Positions 25,694 to 34,940 of a stretch of 64,000 bases of DNA are shown piece by piece. The stretch covers positions 248,001-312,000 of the forward strand of contig NZ_JACVMN010000002.1 in NCBI RefSeq assembly GCF_014698935.1, given 5' to 3'. Below the pieces are notes generated by a model that saw nothing but the letters and a program-made list of their open reading frames with translations, was not told the origin of the DNA and made no database searches. A program made the translations under genes and the position numbers. Every line of letters starts with the position of its first letter. Within the stretch, counting starts at the first letter, position 1. The DNA comes from Flagellimonas sp. S3867 (GTDB lineage Bacteria; Bacteroidota; Bacteroidia; Flavobacteriales; Flavobacteriaceae).

Positions 25694-28519
25694 ATGAAAA
25701 CATATCTGAAATTTGTCTTTTTCTTTTTCACCTTGATAGGTTTCTCCCAAGAAAACGGTAGTGTAATTGGTAAGTTGACCGATAAGGAACTTAGCAATGA
25801 GCCTCTTGCATTTGCCAATATTTTACTAAAGGGGACCACAATAGGGACCACATCAGATTTTGATGGTTTATTCGAAATTTCGCAAGTAGAACCTGGGTCA
25901 TATACCCTTGTCATCAGTTTTTTGGGATATGAGACTTTGGAAATTCCCAGGGTACTGGTCGAGGCCGGAAAAGTAACCGAAATAAATGCAGGATTGGGGG
26001 CTAGCAGTTTTGGGCTGGAAGAGGTTGTTGTGACCACATCTGCTCGCAAGGATTCGGAAATTGCACTTTTGCTTCAGCAAAAAAAGGCTTTGGTCATTCA
26101 AGAGGCCATTAGTGCCGAAGTTTTAACCTTAAAGGGTATTGATGACGCTGCTTCCGCTGTTGCGCAAATATCAGGAATCTCCAAGCAGCAAGGTTCTAGC
26201 AATGTTTATGTTCGGGGACTGGGTGATCGTTATCAAAATACAACTATGAACGGTCTTTCGCTTCCATCCAATGATGTGAGCAAGAAAAATATCAATCTTG
26301 ATCTTTTCTCTTCCAGTATTATAGAAAATGTATCGGTAAGCAAAGCCTACAGTCCTTCATTTTATGGGGATTTTGCCGCTGGCAATGTCAATATCGACTC
26401 CAAAGAATATACAGGAGATGGGTATTGGGAAATTTCATTGGGAAGCGGTGTCAACAGCAATGCTTCGGGAGAGAATTTTGTTCGAAGTGAAGGACCCAGC
26501 AATTTTGGCTTTTATAATAGGTATGGTAATGATCCTTTTGCCATAGTCCTTTCACATGGAGTGGATCCACAAGAGGCATTGAACCCAATTAATATTTCTG
26601 GCGCCATCGAGGGAGGGTTTTCATTCAACTTTAATAACGATGAGTCTAGGTTGAGCTTTTTTGGAGCTGCGAGCTTTAGCAACGGATACGAACTTTTGGA
26701 AGGCCCAGCTAGGGATTTTACCAATGTTTTAAAAGTGGATTTTCCCAATGTCAGGGAATTTGCCTATAAAACCACAACCACCGCCTTGGGTAATGTCACC
26801 TATAAAATAAACAACGAACATAAACTGAAGTACAGTTCACTTTTCATAAATAGTTCTTCCGATGCTGTCGGATTTTATGGTGTAAACGGACAGGGAACAA
26901 ACAGGGACGCCATCATTACCACAGACGAAGGGTTTTATGTGATGAACGCGCAATTCAATCAGGATATGATCTTTGTTCATCAATTAACAGGCCAACACAT
27001 ATTTAATGAAAAGCTTTCTTTGGATTGGGGAACAGGTTTCAACAAGGTGTTTTCTGATGAACCAGACAGAAAAAGGGTCACTTTGGAAAACTATCAGTTG
27101 GTCTTGGATAATGACACTGCCACAAATCCAGTTTTCTACACCAACATTCCTTTTGACAACCAGCGTTTTTTCCAAAGCATTGAAGATGACGAACTAAACA
27201 GTTTTCTCAATCTAGGTTATCAAGCTTCTGAAAAGGTCAAATTCAATTTTGGATATAACGGTAGAAGAAAAGAAAGAAGGTTCAACAGTATTCGTTATGG
27301 ATATGAAATCCAAGATAGGGACAATACTCCAATCACAGATGTAAACAATTTCAACTCCATTTTCAATGTAACCAATATTAACATTCCAGCGGACCAAGGG
27401 TTATGGGATTTGTTAGTGCTGAATCCTATCAACAATGAAATTGGCAACCGTAACAGACCAGGTCTTCCCGAAAACACATATAAGGGCAATCTGAATATTC
27501 ATGCTGTTTATGCAGCCGCAGAAATTACCCTAGGCGAAAAATTAGGAATCGTTCCTGGTGTTCGACTGGAGTCTTACAGCCAAAAAGTGGGTTACGACGT
27601 AATCAACATAAGAGTGGACGACCCCGGTTTCAGAAATGTATATGAAAACATTTTCTTGCCTAGTTTAAATGTGCGCTATGCATTGAACGATAATTCAAAC
27701 CTAAGGTTTGGGTTCAGTAAAACAGCATCTTTTCCAGAATTTAAGGAAGTTGCGCCATTTGTTTACGAATCGGTTACCCAAAGGATAGGCGGCAATCCTG
27801 ATCTTTTGGGTGGACTAGACGGAAATGGACCTTCTTATTCTGACATTTTCAACTATGATATAAAATATGAGTGGTTTTTGGAACGTGGCGAAATAATTTC
27901 CATTGCTGCCTTTGCCAAGACTATTAAAAATCCGGTGAACAGGGTTGTTGCGGCCGACGCAACCGGCACTCAGCGTTACTTTAGAACAGGTAATCAAGCC
28001 AATATTTATGGTGCGGAATTGGAAATACGAAAAAATCTTTACACAGATGCTGAGGACAATGCAATAGTATCCATCGGGTTAAATGCAGCGTATACACATA
28101 CCGAGCAAGACCTTAAAGATATCCCAGGAGGTGCCGAAAACACCTTTGGAACCACTTTTGACCGAACTTCCGATGAGTTGGAAGGTGCATCGCCATTTAT
28201 TATCAATACCGATATCAACTATAGTCCCGTATTTGGCAATTATATGCCAAAAGCAACTGTGGCGTTTTCCTATTTCTCCGATCGGGTTTTCTCTTTGGGA
28301 TCAGGAAGTCTTGGGAATATCGTAGAAAAGGCAGTTCCCACCTTGAATTTTGTTTTTAAGAACTCCTTCGGAGAGCACTTTGAAGCCAACCTTTTTGCAA
28401 AGAACATTTTGGATCCAGATGTTACCCTTGTTAGAGAAGGAACCGGTATTGGTGACATTACAATAAGAGCATATAATCTTGGGGTTAACCTTGGGCTGAC
28501 CCTTACATATAAATTTTAA
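25694..28519 (+). CDS. TonB-dependent outer-membrane receptor, probably Pho-regulated
   Basis: 941 residues: signal peptide to about residue 19 (IGFSQ), a carboxypeptidase-regulatory-like beta-sandwich at about 23-105, a plug domain containing VYVRGLGDRYQNTTMNGLSLPSN (spaced around residue 175), and a 22-strand barrel ending LTYKF with terminal Phe. Imports a ligand across the outer membrane with TonB energy. Location beside phoB-phoR and the phased repeats suggests a phosphate or phosphorylated substrate; that is an inference. No SusD partner follows; instead a lipoprotein gene starts 19 bases downstream. Confidence 0.92.
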   Translation: MKTYLKFVFFFFTLIGFSQENGSVIGKLTDKELSNEPLAFANILLKGTTIGTTSDFDGLFEISQVEPGSYTLVISFLGYETLEIPRVLVEAGKVTEINAGLGASSFGLEEVVVTTSARKDSEIALLLQQKKALVIQEAISAEVLTLKGIDDAASAVAQISGISKQQGSSNVYVRGLGDRYQNTTMNGLSLPSNDVSKKNINLDLFSSSIIENVSVSKAYSPSFYGDFAAGNVNIDSKEYTGDGYWEISLGSGVNSNASGENFVRSEGPSNFGFYNRYGNDPFAIVLSHGVDPQEALNPINISGAIEGGFSFNFNNDESRLSFFGAASFSNGYELLEGPARDFTNVLKVDFPNVREFAYKTTTTALGNVTYKINNEHKLKYSSLFINSSSDAVGFYGVNGQGTNRDAIITTDEGFYVMNAQFNQDMIFVHQLTGQHIFNEKLSLDWGTGFNKVFSDEPDRKRVTLENYQLVLDNDTATNPVFYTNIPFDNQRFFQSIEDDELNSFLNLGYQASEKVKFNFGYNGRRKERRFNSIRYGYEIQDRDNTPITDVNNFNSIFNVTNINIPADQGLWDLLVLNPINNEIGNRNRPGLPENTYKGNLNIHAVYAAAEITLGEKLGIVPGVRLESYSQKVGYDVINIRVDDPGFRNVYENIFLPSLNVRYALNDNSNLRFGFSKTASFPEFKEVAPFVYESVTQRIGGNPDLLGGLDGNGPSYSDIFNYDIKYEWFLERGEIISIAAFAKTIKNPVNRVVAADATGTQRYFRTGNQANIYGAELEIRKNLYTDAEDNAIVSIGLNAAYTHTEQDLKDIPGGAENTFGTTFDRTSDELEGASPFIINTDINYSPVFGNYMPKATVAFSYFSDRVFSLGSGSLGNIVEKAVPTLNFVFKNSFGEHFEANLFAKNILDPDVTLVREGTGIGDITIRAYNLGVNLGLTLTYKF

Positions 28520-28538
28520 CTTTTTTAAACTAAACGAA

Positions 28539-29735
28539 ATGAAAAACAAGTTTTTACTTTTTGGTATAGCCGCTACATTATTCATGGCTTGTGAAAGCGA
28601 CGATACCTCGGAAATTATCATAAATGACAACAGTGTTACCACCACGACCAGCACATCTGGAGGAGGTGGAACACCGACCGAAACAAGAGTTAACCTAAAT
28701 GGGTTATATACTGAGGATCTCACCTTGGACTCAGATATAGAATACATTATCACAGGACCAGTTTTAATGGCCGATGGAACTACATTGACTATTCCTGGGG
28801 GCATGACAATCAAGGCAGAGCCAATTGGTGTGAATGCCTACATTGCAATTCAGCAAGGTGCTCGAATTAATGCGATAGGTTCTTCAAGTGAGCCTATTAT
28901 CTTAACTTCCAATGCTACAACTCCGTCATCGGGTGATTGGGGAGGGTTGATTTTGTGTGGAAGAGCTCCTATCAATTCAACTCCTGAAGGCTCTGATGAC
29001 ATTGCTACTTCCGAAGTGGGTGCATTGGCCTTCGGCGGTAACGCTCCAACCGATAACTCAGGGAATTTAGAATATGTAAGAATCGAATATGCCGGTGGTG
29101 CCATCGATGGAAATGCTGAATTGAACGGTCTTTCTGTTTACGGTGTTGGAAATGGCACAACCATAGATTTTGTTCAGGTTTATGAAGGGTCTGATGACGG
29201 ATTTGAATTTTTCGGGGGAACCGTTAATGCAAGTCACTTGGTCGTAGTAAACGCAGAAGATGATTCCATTGATTGGACCGAAGGTTATACAGGGTCTTTA
29301 ACCGATATTTACGTGCAACACGGCACTTCACATGACAAAGCTTTTGAATGTGATGGCTACAACACAGATTTTAGCAATGAAGGAGGTTATTTTTCAACTC
29401 CAACCGTTACCAACGTAACCATTGCTGGAGCAAATGACGGCGGTGAAGCTATAAGACTACGTGCTGGCACCCAGGGTACTTTCACGAACATTGTAATCAA
29501 TGATTTTGATGAGGCATTTGATTTGGACGGAGACACTGGCGATAACCCTACTGGTCAAGGTGTTATAGATGACTTTTTGAACATCGTGGACATCACCTTT
29601 ACTAATGTAACAACCACCCTGAAAAACGATACCGGATTCACTTTCAACGAATCAGATGTTATCTCCGGTGTTGGAAATGGAACTGGAACCGATATAGCCT
29701 CCTGGGGTGCCGGTTGGGCTAGAGGTATAAATTAA
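28539..29735 (+). CDS. Surface lipoprotein with beta-helix-like repeats, partner of the TonB receptor
   Basis: 398 residues. The signal peptide ends FMACESDD, a lipobox with acidic residues after Cys20 as in surface-exported Bacteroidota lipoproteins. After a Thr/Ser/Gly linker (about 30-50), the body has parallel beta-helix-like rungs (LTIPGGMTIKAEP, IILTSNATTPSSGDWGGLILCGRAPIN, LEYVRIEYAGG, GLSVYGVGNGTTIDFVQVYEGSDDGFEFFGG). It occupies the SusD position after the TonB receptor but is unrelated to SusD. Likely a cell-surface binding or enzyme component; activity unknown. Confidence 0.75.
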   Translation: MKNKFLLFGIAATLFMACESDDTSEIIINDNSVTTTTSTSGGGGTPTETRVNLNGLYTEDLTLDSDIEYIITGPVLMADGTTLTIPGGMTIKAEPIGVNAYIAIQQGARINAIGSSSEPIILTSNATTPSSGDWGGLILCGRAPINSTPEGSDDIATSEVGALAFGGNAPTDNSGNLEYVRIEYAGGAIDGNAELNGLSVYGVGNGTTIDFVQVYEGSDDGFEFFGGTVNASHLVVVNAEDDSIDWTEGYTGSLTDIYVQHGTSHDKAFECDGYNTDFSNEGGYFSTPTVTNVTIAGANDGGEAIRLRAGTQGTFTNIVINDFDEAFDLDGDTGDNPTGQGVIDDFLNIVDITFTNVTTTLKNDTGFTFNESDVISGVGNGTGTDIASWGAGWARGIN

Positions 29736-29754
29736 AGAACAATGTATTTCAACG

Positions 29755-29785
29755 AAAAAGCTCTGCAATGCAGAGCTTTTCTTTT
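29755..29785 (+). terminator. Rho-independent terminator of the TonB receptor operon
   Basis: AAAAGCTCTGCA and TGCAGAGCTTTT form a perfect stem followed by CTTTT, 20 bases after the lipoprotein stop. Confidence 0.85.
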
Positions 29786-29884
29786 ACCATTCGTCGAAAA
29801 ATGTAGCTTTTTTCAACCTCTAAAGTCCTATCAGTCTGCAAATTAATTATATTTGTGGCATAACCTTTGCAACCAAATCTTTGT

Positions 29885-30193
29885 ATGAAGCAACTTTACT
29901 TCGTCTTTTTCTTTTGTATCTGTTCTCTGGCTTTTTCCCAAAATGCCCAGAAGAATGCAGATATCGGCGGATTTAAGTTGTATCCTAATCCAGTTACTTA
30001 CGGCAAGGTCTATATTGAGACCAATCTGAATGCTCCCAAGAAAATTTTGATTTTTGATGTGCTTGGAACCCAAGTGCTTCAAACAACAATATTGGGCAAG
30101 GAACTTAACTTGTCAAATCTGGATAAAGGAGTTTACATTCTTCGTGTTTTCGAGAACAACAAAGTTGCCACTAGAAAGCTTATTGTCAAATAG
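29885..30193 (+). CDS. Cargo-less T9SS type A sorting-domain protein (copy 1)
   Basis: 102 residues from the ATG at 29885: a signal peptide (MKQLYFVFFFCICSLAFSQ) followed almost at once by a complete type A C-terminal sorting domain, with FKLYPNPV, ILIFDVLGTQVL, LNLSNLDKGVYILRV and the ending TRKLIVK. Only about 10 residues separate signal and sorting domain, so there is no passenger. Type IX secretion normally removes this domain during export. A paralogue follows 138 bases downstream. Function unknown. Confidence 0.85.
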   Translation: MKQLYFVFFFCICSLAFSQNAQKNADIGGFKLYPNPVTYGKVYIETNLNAPKKILIFDVLGTQVLQTTILGKELNLSNLDKGVYILRVFENNKVATRKLIVK

Positions 30194-30330
30194 TTACTGT
30201 TTCTTCGCTTTTTGCTGTAAAACACCTCTTTTTACACCTTTACATACATAATTCTTTGTTTCACAACATTTTGTAGCCATAAAAGAGAGGTTTATCTATT
30301 TTTATATTGCTATACCCCAAATCAGCATTT

Positions 30331-30654
30331 ATGAAAATAATCTACTTTCTATTCATTATGGCGTTACCTATATTCACTTTCGGTCAAGAGTTGGTCAGTG
30401 TCAATACTGAGCAAAAGCAAGAACTAAAGGGATTTAAAATGTATCCCAACCCAGCATATGGTGATGAAGTATATGTGACCACAGCTTCAAACGGAGCCAA
30501 GGAAATTAAAATATATGATGTTTTTGGCGAAGTAGTGTTAACAGACAAAATTTCTACCAATACCTTAAATATTTCAAGACTCGTTCCTGGTGTTTATGTA
30601 CTTCAGGTAACGGAACAAGAAAAGACCATGACCAGAAAACTGGTCGTCAAATAA
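30331..30654 (+). CDS. Cargo-less T9SS type A sorting-domain protein (copy 2)
   Basis: 107 residues from the ATG at 30331. Same build as the preceding gene: signal peptide (MKIIYFLFIMALPIFTFGQ), 18-residue spacer, then FKMYPNPAYGDEVYVTT, IKIYDVFGEVVL, LNISRLVPGVYVLQV and the ending TRKLVVK. About half of the sorting-domain residues match copy 1, indicating an old tandem duplication or two members of one family. No passenger domain. A strong terminator follows. Confidence 0.85.
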   Translation: MKIIYFLFIMALPIFTFGQELVSVNTEQKQELKGFKMYPNPAYGDEVYVTTASNGAKEIKIYDVFGEVVLTDKISTNTLNISRLVPGVYVLQVTEQEKTMTRKLVVK

Positions 30655-30665
30655 AAATTGCTGTA

Positions 30666-30702
30666 AAAAAGGCCTTTCCGCGGAAAGGCCTTTTTATTTT
30701 TG
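30666..30702 (+). terminator. Strong Rho-independent terminator
   Basis: AAAAAGGCCTTTCC pairs perfectly with GGAAAGGCCTTTTT around a CGCG centre and is followed by ATTTTT. Ends the second mini-T9SS gene; the symmetric A/T flanks could allow bidirectional use. It directly adjoins the next gene's promoter-like element. Confidence 0.9.
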
Positions 30703-30716
30703 GGTACTTTTATCCA
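30700..30716 (+). promoter_or_regulatory. Promoter-like element repeated at 33507 (TTGGGTACTTTTATCCA)
   Basis: A 17-base string identical to 33507-33523, each just before a start codon. TACTTTTA fits the Bacteroidota -7 element TAnnTTTG with one change. The ATG is 8 bases beyond the element, implying a leaderless or nearly leaderless mRNA. Confidence 0.45.
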
Positions 30717-30719
30717 TCC

Positions 30720-31706
30720 ATGAACAGCAAGAATATTCAACAAATTTTCTCGATATCCAGTCAAGCCGAATTTGAGGAGTTGGCGATAAAGGTCTTTACC
30801 TTTCAATTTCAAAACAATCCCACTTACAAAACATATTGCACCTATTTGAACAAATCACCCGAGAATGTTCAACGGGTCGCGGACATTCCATTTCTTCCTA
30901 TCGAATTTTTCAAAAGTCACAAGATAATTTCCTCCGACAAAACTCCAGAGGTAGTCTTCAAAAGTAGTGGCACTACTTCTGGCAATACGAGCAAGCATTT
31001 TGTCATAGATATGGCCCTCTACCAACAGAGTTTCCTCAAAGGATTTACTAAATTTTATGGTCCGGTGGAAGATTACTGCATTTTAGCATTGTTGCCTTCT
31101 TATTTGGAGCGAGAAGGTTCCTCTTTGATCTATATGGTCAATGACTTAATTCAACAATCCAAACATTCAGGCAGCGGCTTTTATCTCGATAACTTGAATG
31201 ACTTGTGCAAAAAGCTAATTCAACTGCAACACAAAGGAACCAAAACCTTACTCATTGGTGTTTCTTTTGCACTATTGAATTTAGCAGAACAACAACCTAT
31301 GGCCATCCCCAATACAATTATTATGGAGACGGGGGGAATGAAAGGTAGAAGAAAGGAATTGATTCGTGAAGAGCTTCACAACATTCTTCAAACGGCATTT
31401 CATGTTCCGAAAATTCATTCAGAATATGGAATGACCGAGCTACTTTCGCAAGCCTATTCCCAAGGCAATGGTCTTTTTCAATGTCCTCCATGGATGAAAA
31501 TCATAACTCGAGATACCGAAGACCCACTAGGCATGCAACCTCATGGAAAAACTGGAGGTATTAATGTAATAGATTTGGCCAATGTGTATTCCTGTTCGTT
31601 CATTGCCACCCAAGATTTGGGTAAAGTTTACCCCGATGGTACTTTTGAAGTTCTAGGACGATTTGACCACTCCGATATCAGAGGATGTAATTTAATGGCG
31701 CTTTAA
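30720..31706 (+). CDS. LuxE/PaaK-like acyl-adenylating protein
   Basis: 328 residues. A SSGTTSGNTSKH loop near residue 81 is the adenylate-forming phosphate-binding loop of the LuxE/acyl-protein synthetase family, and ETGGMKGRRKEL and HSEYGMTELLSQAY match its later core motifs. LuxE activates fatty acids with ATP and transfers them to itself or a reductase; here no luciferase or reductase genes are near, so the acyl acceptor is unknown. Cytoplasmic. The stop overlaps the next, converging gene by 4 bases. Confidence 0.75.
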   Translation: MNSKNIQQIFSISSQAEFEELAIKVFTFQFQNNPTYKTYCTYLNKSPENVQRVADIPFLPIEFFKSHKIISSDKTPEVVFKSSGTTSGNTSKHFVIDMALYQQSFLKGFTKFYGPVEDYCILALLPSYLEREGSSLIYMVNDLIQQSKHSGSGFYLDNLNDLCKKLIQLQHKGTKTLLIGVSFALLNLAEQQPMAIPNTIIMETGGMKGRRKELIREELHNILQTAFHVPKIHSEYGMTELLSQAYSQGNGLFQCPPWMKIITRDTEDPLGMQPHGKTGGINVIDLANVYSCSFIATQDLGKVYPDGTFEVLGRFDHSDIRGCNLMAL

Positions 31707-32086
31707 CCTTTTGTGTAAAAATAGGAGACTTCGTCATCCGCAATCAATGGCTCATCCACAAAATGTAAATTCAATGAATTTGCCTTGATTTCGTAGGTAT
31801 ATTGCCTTCCATCTATTTCTATAATCTCACCATTATCTGTGTACGGATAAGTTCCAGAAGGGGCTATAAAAGAACTATCTCCTGAATTTTCAATGGTTAC
31901 TGTTTTCTTTGAACTATGGAAGGTTAATTTATGTGTGGTAAAATCGAAATCATCACCAAAAAAACAAAAACAGGTTACGTTGTTCAGCACCCATGTTTGG
32001 TCAAGTTCTGGGTTGATGATGTTATCATCCGATGAACAACTTGCAAACACATAAAGAATAACTAAAAAGAAGATGGATTTCCTCAT
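31703..32086 (-). CDS. Small predicted lipoprotein
   Basis: 127 residues, signal peptide with lipobox FASC at Cys16 followed by SSDD, an acidic surface-export-like signature. The rest is short beta strands (TWVLNNVTCFCFFGDDFDF, HKLTFHSSKKTVTIENSG, GRQYTYEIKANSLNLHF), a lipocalin-like pattern without a defining motif. Two cysteines (CFC) in the mature part. Function unknown. Confidence 0.65.
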   Translation of the reverse strand: MRKSIFFLVILYVFASCSSDDNIINPELDQTWVLNNVTCFCFFGDDFDFTTHKLTFHSSKKTVTIENSGDSSFIAPSGTYPYTDNGEIIEIDGRQYTYEIKANSLNLHFVDEPLIADDEVSYFYTKG

Positions 32087-32143
32087 TTTTTTAAAGAGAT
32101 TGATTCAACCTGTAGACGAGAAATACCGTTCAGCGTTGCGTAA

Positions 32144-33439
32144 TTAATCGACCACCAACACAAAATAGTTCTTCTTCCCTCTTTGAAGTAGAACAAACTT
32201 ATCATTGATAAGGTCGTTTTCCGTTATGCTGTAATCTTCTTTTACTTTCTGCTTGTTTACGGATATGGAATTCTGTTTCAATTCCCTTCTTGCCTCTCCA
32301 TTGGAACCCAAAAAGCCTGTTTTCGCAGCCAAAGCACCGATCATATCCAAACCATTGTTAATATCATCTTTGGAAACAATGGCCTGTGGAACTCCTTCAA
32401 AAACATCCAGAAAAGTTTTCTCGTCCAGCTGTTTTAAATCATCAGCAGTGGACTTTCCAAACAAAATGTTGGTCGCTTTAAGAGCATTGTCCAAATCCGA
32501 TTTGGAATGTACCATGGTGGTTATTTCCTCAGCTAGTCGTTTCTGAAGTATCCTTAAGTGTGGCGCTTCTTTATGCTCCATGACCAAACCTTCAATTTCT
32601 TGTTGGGTCAAAAAAGTAAAGATTTTGATATATTTTTCTGCATCCTCATCGGAAGTATTCAGCCAATACTGGTAAAATTTGTATGGTGATGTGCGGTCCG
32701 CATCCAACCAGACATTTCCTCCCTCCGTTTTTCCGAATTTTGTTCCATCGGCTTTGGTAATCAACGGACAGGTTAGGGCAAAACCTTTTCCTCCTCCTAT
32801 TCTTCGAATAAGTTCGGTTCCTGTGGTAATGTTGCCCCATTGATCGCTACCCCCCATTTGCAATGTACAATTGTGGTGCTGATACAGGTGTAAAAAGTCA
32901 TATCCCTGAACCAACTGATAGGTGAATTCTGTAAAGGACATCCCTTCTTTGGCATCTGAGGAAAGTCGTTTTTTCACCGAATCCTTGGCCATCATATAGT
33001 TGACCGTGATGTGCTTCCCAACATCCCTTATAAAATCAAGAAAGGAGAAATTCTTCATCCAATCATAATTGTTCACCAATATCGCTGCATTCGGCTCATC
33101 GCCTTCAAAGTCCAAAAATCGGCTCAGCTGCTCTTTGATGGCTTCTTGATTATGGCGAAGTGTTTTTTCGTCCAAAAGGTTTCTTTCCGCAGATTTTCCG
33201 GATGGATCTCCAATCATCCCTGTTGCTCCACCTACCAGCGCAAAGGGTTTGTGCCCTGCCAACTGGAAATGCCTGAGCATCATTACACTGACCAAATGAC
33301 CAATATGCAATGAATCTGCCGTGGGATCAATTCCAACATAAGCTGCCTGCATTCCCTCCATAAGATGTTCCTCTGCACCGGGCATAACATCATGAATCAT
33401 TCCTCTCCACTGTAGCTCTTGAACAAAATTCTTCACCAT
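32144..33439 (-). CDS. tyrS: Tyrosyl-tRNA synthetase
   Basis: 431 residues from the ATG at 33437-33439 ([13 protein letters not shown]); the eight-residue upstream extension is unlike the family. Class I signatures HIGH (LHIGHL) and KFGKT, the tyrosine-pocket motif GGSDQWGNI, and a C-terminal S4 RNA-binding domain ([15 protein letters not shown]) are present. Charges tRNA-Tyr. Confidence 0.96.
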   Translation of the reverse strand: MVKNFVQELQWRGMIHDVMPGAEEHLMEGMQAAYVGIDPTADSLHIGHLVSVMMLRHFQLAGHKPFALVGGATGMIGDPSGKSAERNLLDEKTLRHNQEAIKEQLSRFLDFEGDEPNAAILVNNYDWMKNFSFLDFIRDVGKHITVNYMMAKDSVKKRLSSDAKEGMSFTEFTYQLVQGYDFLHLYQHHNCTLQMGGSDQWGNITTGTELIRRIGGGKGFALTCPLITKADGTKFGKTEGGNVWLDADRTSPYKFYQYWLNTSDEDAEKYIKIFTFLTQQEIEGLVMEHKEAPHLRILQKRLAEEITTMVHSKSDLDNALKATNILFGKSTADDLKQLDEKTFLDVFEGVPQAIVSKDDINNGLDMIGALAAKTGFLGSNGEARRELKQNSISVNKQKVKEDYSITENDLINDKFVLLQRGKKNYFVLVVD

Positions 33440-33506
33440 TAATATCTTTATGAATAGCTGCAAATATAAAATGAAGTTCTTACATCGCTGAATAAATCCA
33501 TTACAA

Positions 33507-33523
33507 TTGGGTACTTTTATCCA
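33507..33523 (+). promoter_or_regulatory. Promoter-like element repeated from 30700
   Basis: Identical 17-base copy of TTGGGTACTTTTATCCA. The start codon of the epimerase gene follows directly, 4 bases after TACTTTTA, consistent with a leaderless transcript if this is the -7 element. Confidence 0.45.
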
Positions 33524-34525
33524 ATGATTTTGGTTACGGGAGGTACAGGTCTAATAGGTTCACATTTATTGTTCCATCTAGTAAAAAATGGAAAAAATGT
33601 AAAGGCCAGCTATCGTAACAAAAATTCCATCGATAAAGTCTTGGAAATTTTCGGTTACTACTCCGACCAAGCTGCTACTTTATTTCAGAAAATATCTTGG
33701 GTCAAGGCAGATATTTCAGATATCAGTTCATTAATGCCATTGTTTGAGGGGGTTGACTATGTATATCATTGTGCAGCACTGATTTCTTTTAGTCCAAAAG
33801 ATTATCAAGTATTGGTAAAAACCAATATAGAAGGTACTGCAAACATGGTGAATCTCTGTTTGGAACACAGCATAAAAAAGCTCTGTTATGTGAGCTCCAT
33901 TGCCGCCATCGGCCCAAGCACCAAAGGACAAATAACTAACGAAGAAAATGAATGGAATGACACCAACGTTTCTGTTTACGGACTGACCAAACATGAAGCG
34001 GAACTAGAAGTTTGGCGCGGCTCGCAGGAAGGGCTTCCTGTGGTTATGGTCAATCCGGGAGTTGTTCTTGGTCCAGGCTTTTGGCATTCAGGAAGTGGCA
34101 CCTTTTTTAAATATGTATCCAAGGAGAAAAAAAGTTATTTTCCCGGAGGTACAGGTTTTGTTTCCATTAATGATGTGACCAATGCCATGATTTCTTTAAT
34201 GCAATCCGATGTTGAAAAGGAGCAATTCATCTTGGTCAGTGAAAATCTTTCCTACCGGGAGTTTTTTCAAAAAATAGCTGCTAAGCTAAATGTGAAAGCA
34301 CCAATTAAACCCATTCCGTTTTGGTTGTTGGAAATTTTATGGAGAATGGATTGGTTACGAAGTAATTTGCGTGGAAAAAGAAGAAAGCTTACCAAAAATG
34401 TGATGAAAGGACTGTACCACCAAGAGACCTATAGCAGTACTAAAATTAAAAATACAATTGATTTTAAGTTTGAAAATTTAGATGACATGATTGAATTTTG
34501 CTGCGAAAAATTTAAGGCTCAGTAG
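33524..34525 (+). CDS. NAD(P)-dependent epimerase/dehydratase (extended SDR)
   Basis: 333 residues, Rossmann motif [11 protein letters not shown] at residues 4-14, and the SDR catalytic pair YGLTK (Tyr-x3-Lys) near 152. Similar to dihydroflavonol reductase-like/extended SDRs of unknown substrate. Converges on and overlaps the DUF4296 gene by 14 bases. Confidence 0.88.
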   Translation: MILVTGGTGLIGSHLLFHLVKNGKNVKASYRNKNSIDKVLEIFGYYSDQAATLFQKISWVKADISDISSLMPLFEGVDYVYHCAALISFSPKDYQVLVKTNIEGTANMVNLCLEHSIKKLCYVSSIAAIGPSTKGQITNEENEWNDTNVSVYGLTKHEAELEVWRGSQEGLPVVMVNPGVVLGPGFWHSGSGTFFKYVSKEKKSYFPGGTGFVSINDVTNAMISLMQSDVEKEQFILVSENLSYREFFQKIAAKLNVKAPIKPIPFWLLEILWRMDWLRSNLRGKRRKLTKNVMKGLYHQETYSSTKIKNTIDFKFENLDDMIEFCCEKFKAQ

Positions 34526-34937
34526 TTTTATTTCCCGCTGTCTCTGTAATAGAATCTTTTTTCTTTTCTTGAGATTTTCGAACGCTATCGTTTCGTTTTT
34601 GGGTAACCTGCTCTAAATCGGCCGATTTTTTCTCTAATAGCGCCTCTACTTTTTCATAAATGGACTGATATTCCAATGGTAATGACGCATAGTATAGGTC
34701 GCTCTGTGCAAATTGGACACTATCAATGCCATGTTTTTCATATAGAAAATCCATAATCTTTATTTCATGTAGCTCCAGAGCTGCCCTATAGGACGATTTA
34801 GTGGCATTGAGAAGGGCCAAATCATGTAAAATAGTGATCATTTTTTCTTTTGGAATAAGATTTTCCGGTTCTTCTACAACTTTTTCATTGCAAGAGAACA
34901 ACAGTATTGCCAAAAAAAATAAAATACTCCTCTTCAT
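34512..34937 (-). CDS. DUF4296 lipoprotein
   Basis: 141 residues; lipobox LFSC at Cys16, then the DUF4296 core (LIPKEKMITILHDLALLNATKSS, FLYEKHGIDSVQFAQSDLYYAS, YQSIYEKVEALLE) and a charged tail. A Bacteroidota-specific envelope protein of unknown function, typically next to pyrC as here (3 bases after its stop). Confidence 0.88.
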   Translation of the reverse strand: MKRSILFFLAILLFSCNEKVVEEPENLIPKEKMITILHDLALLNATKSSYRAALELHEIKIMDFLYEKHGIDSVQFAQSDLYYASLPLEYQSIYEKVEALLEKKSADLEQVTQKRNDSVRKSQEKKKDSITETAGNKTTEP

Positions 34938-34940
34938 ATA

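Noticed and set aside
28539..29735. SusD homologue after the TonB receptor
   Set aside because: The protein is beta-helix-like and lacks the TPR-rich helical SusD pattern, so this is not a classic polysaccharide utilisation locus.
30720..31706. Part of a bioluminescence (lux) operon
   Set aside because: Only a LuxE-like protein is present; no luxA, luxB, luxC or luxD homologues are nearby.
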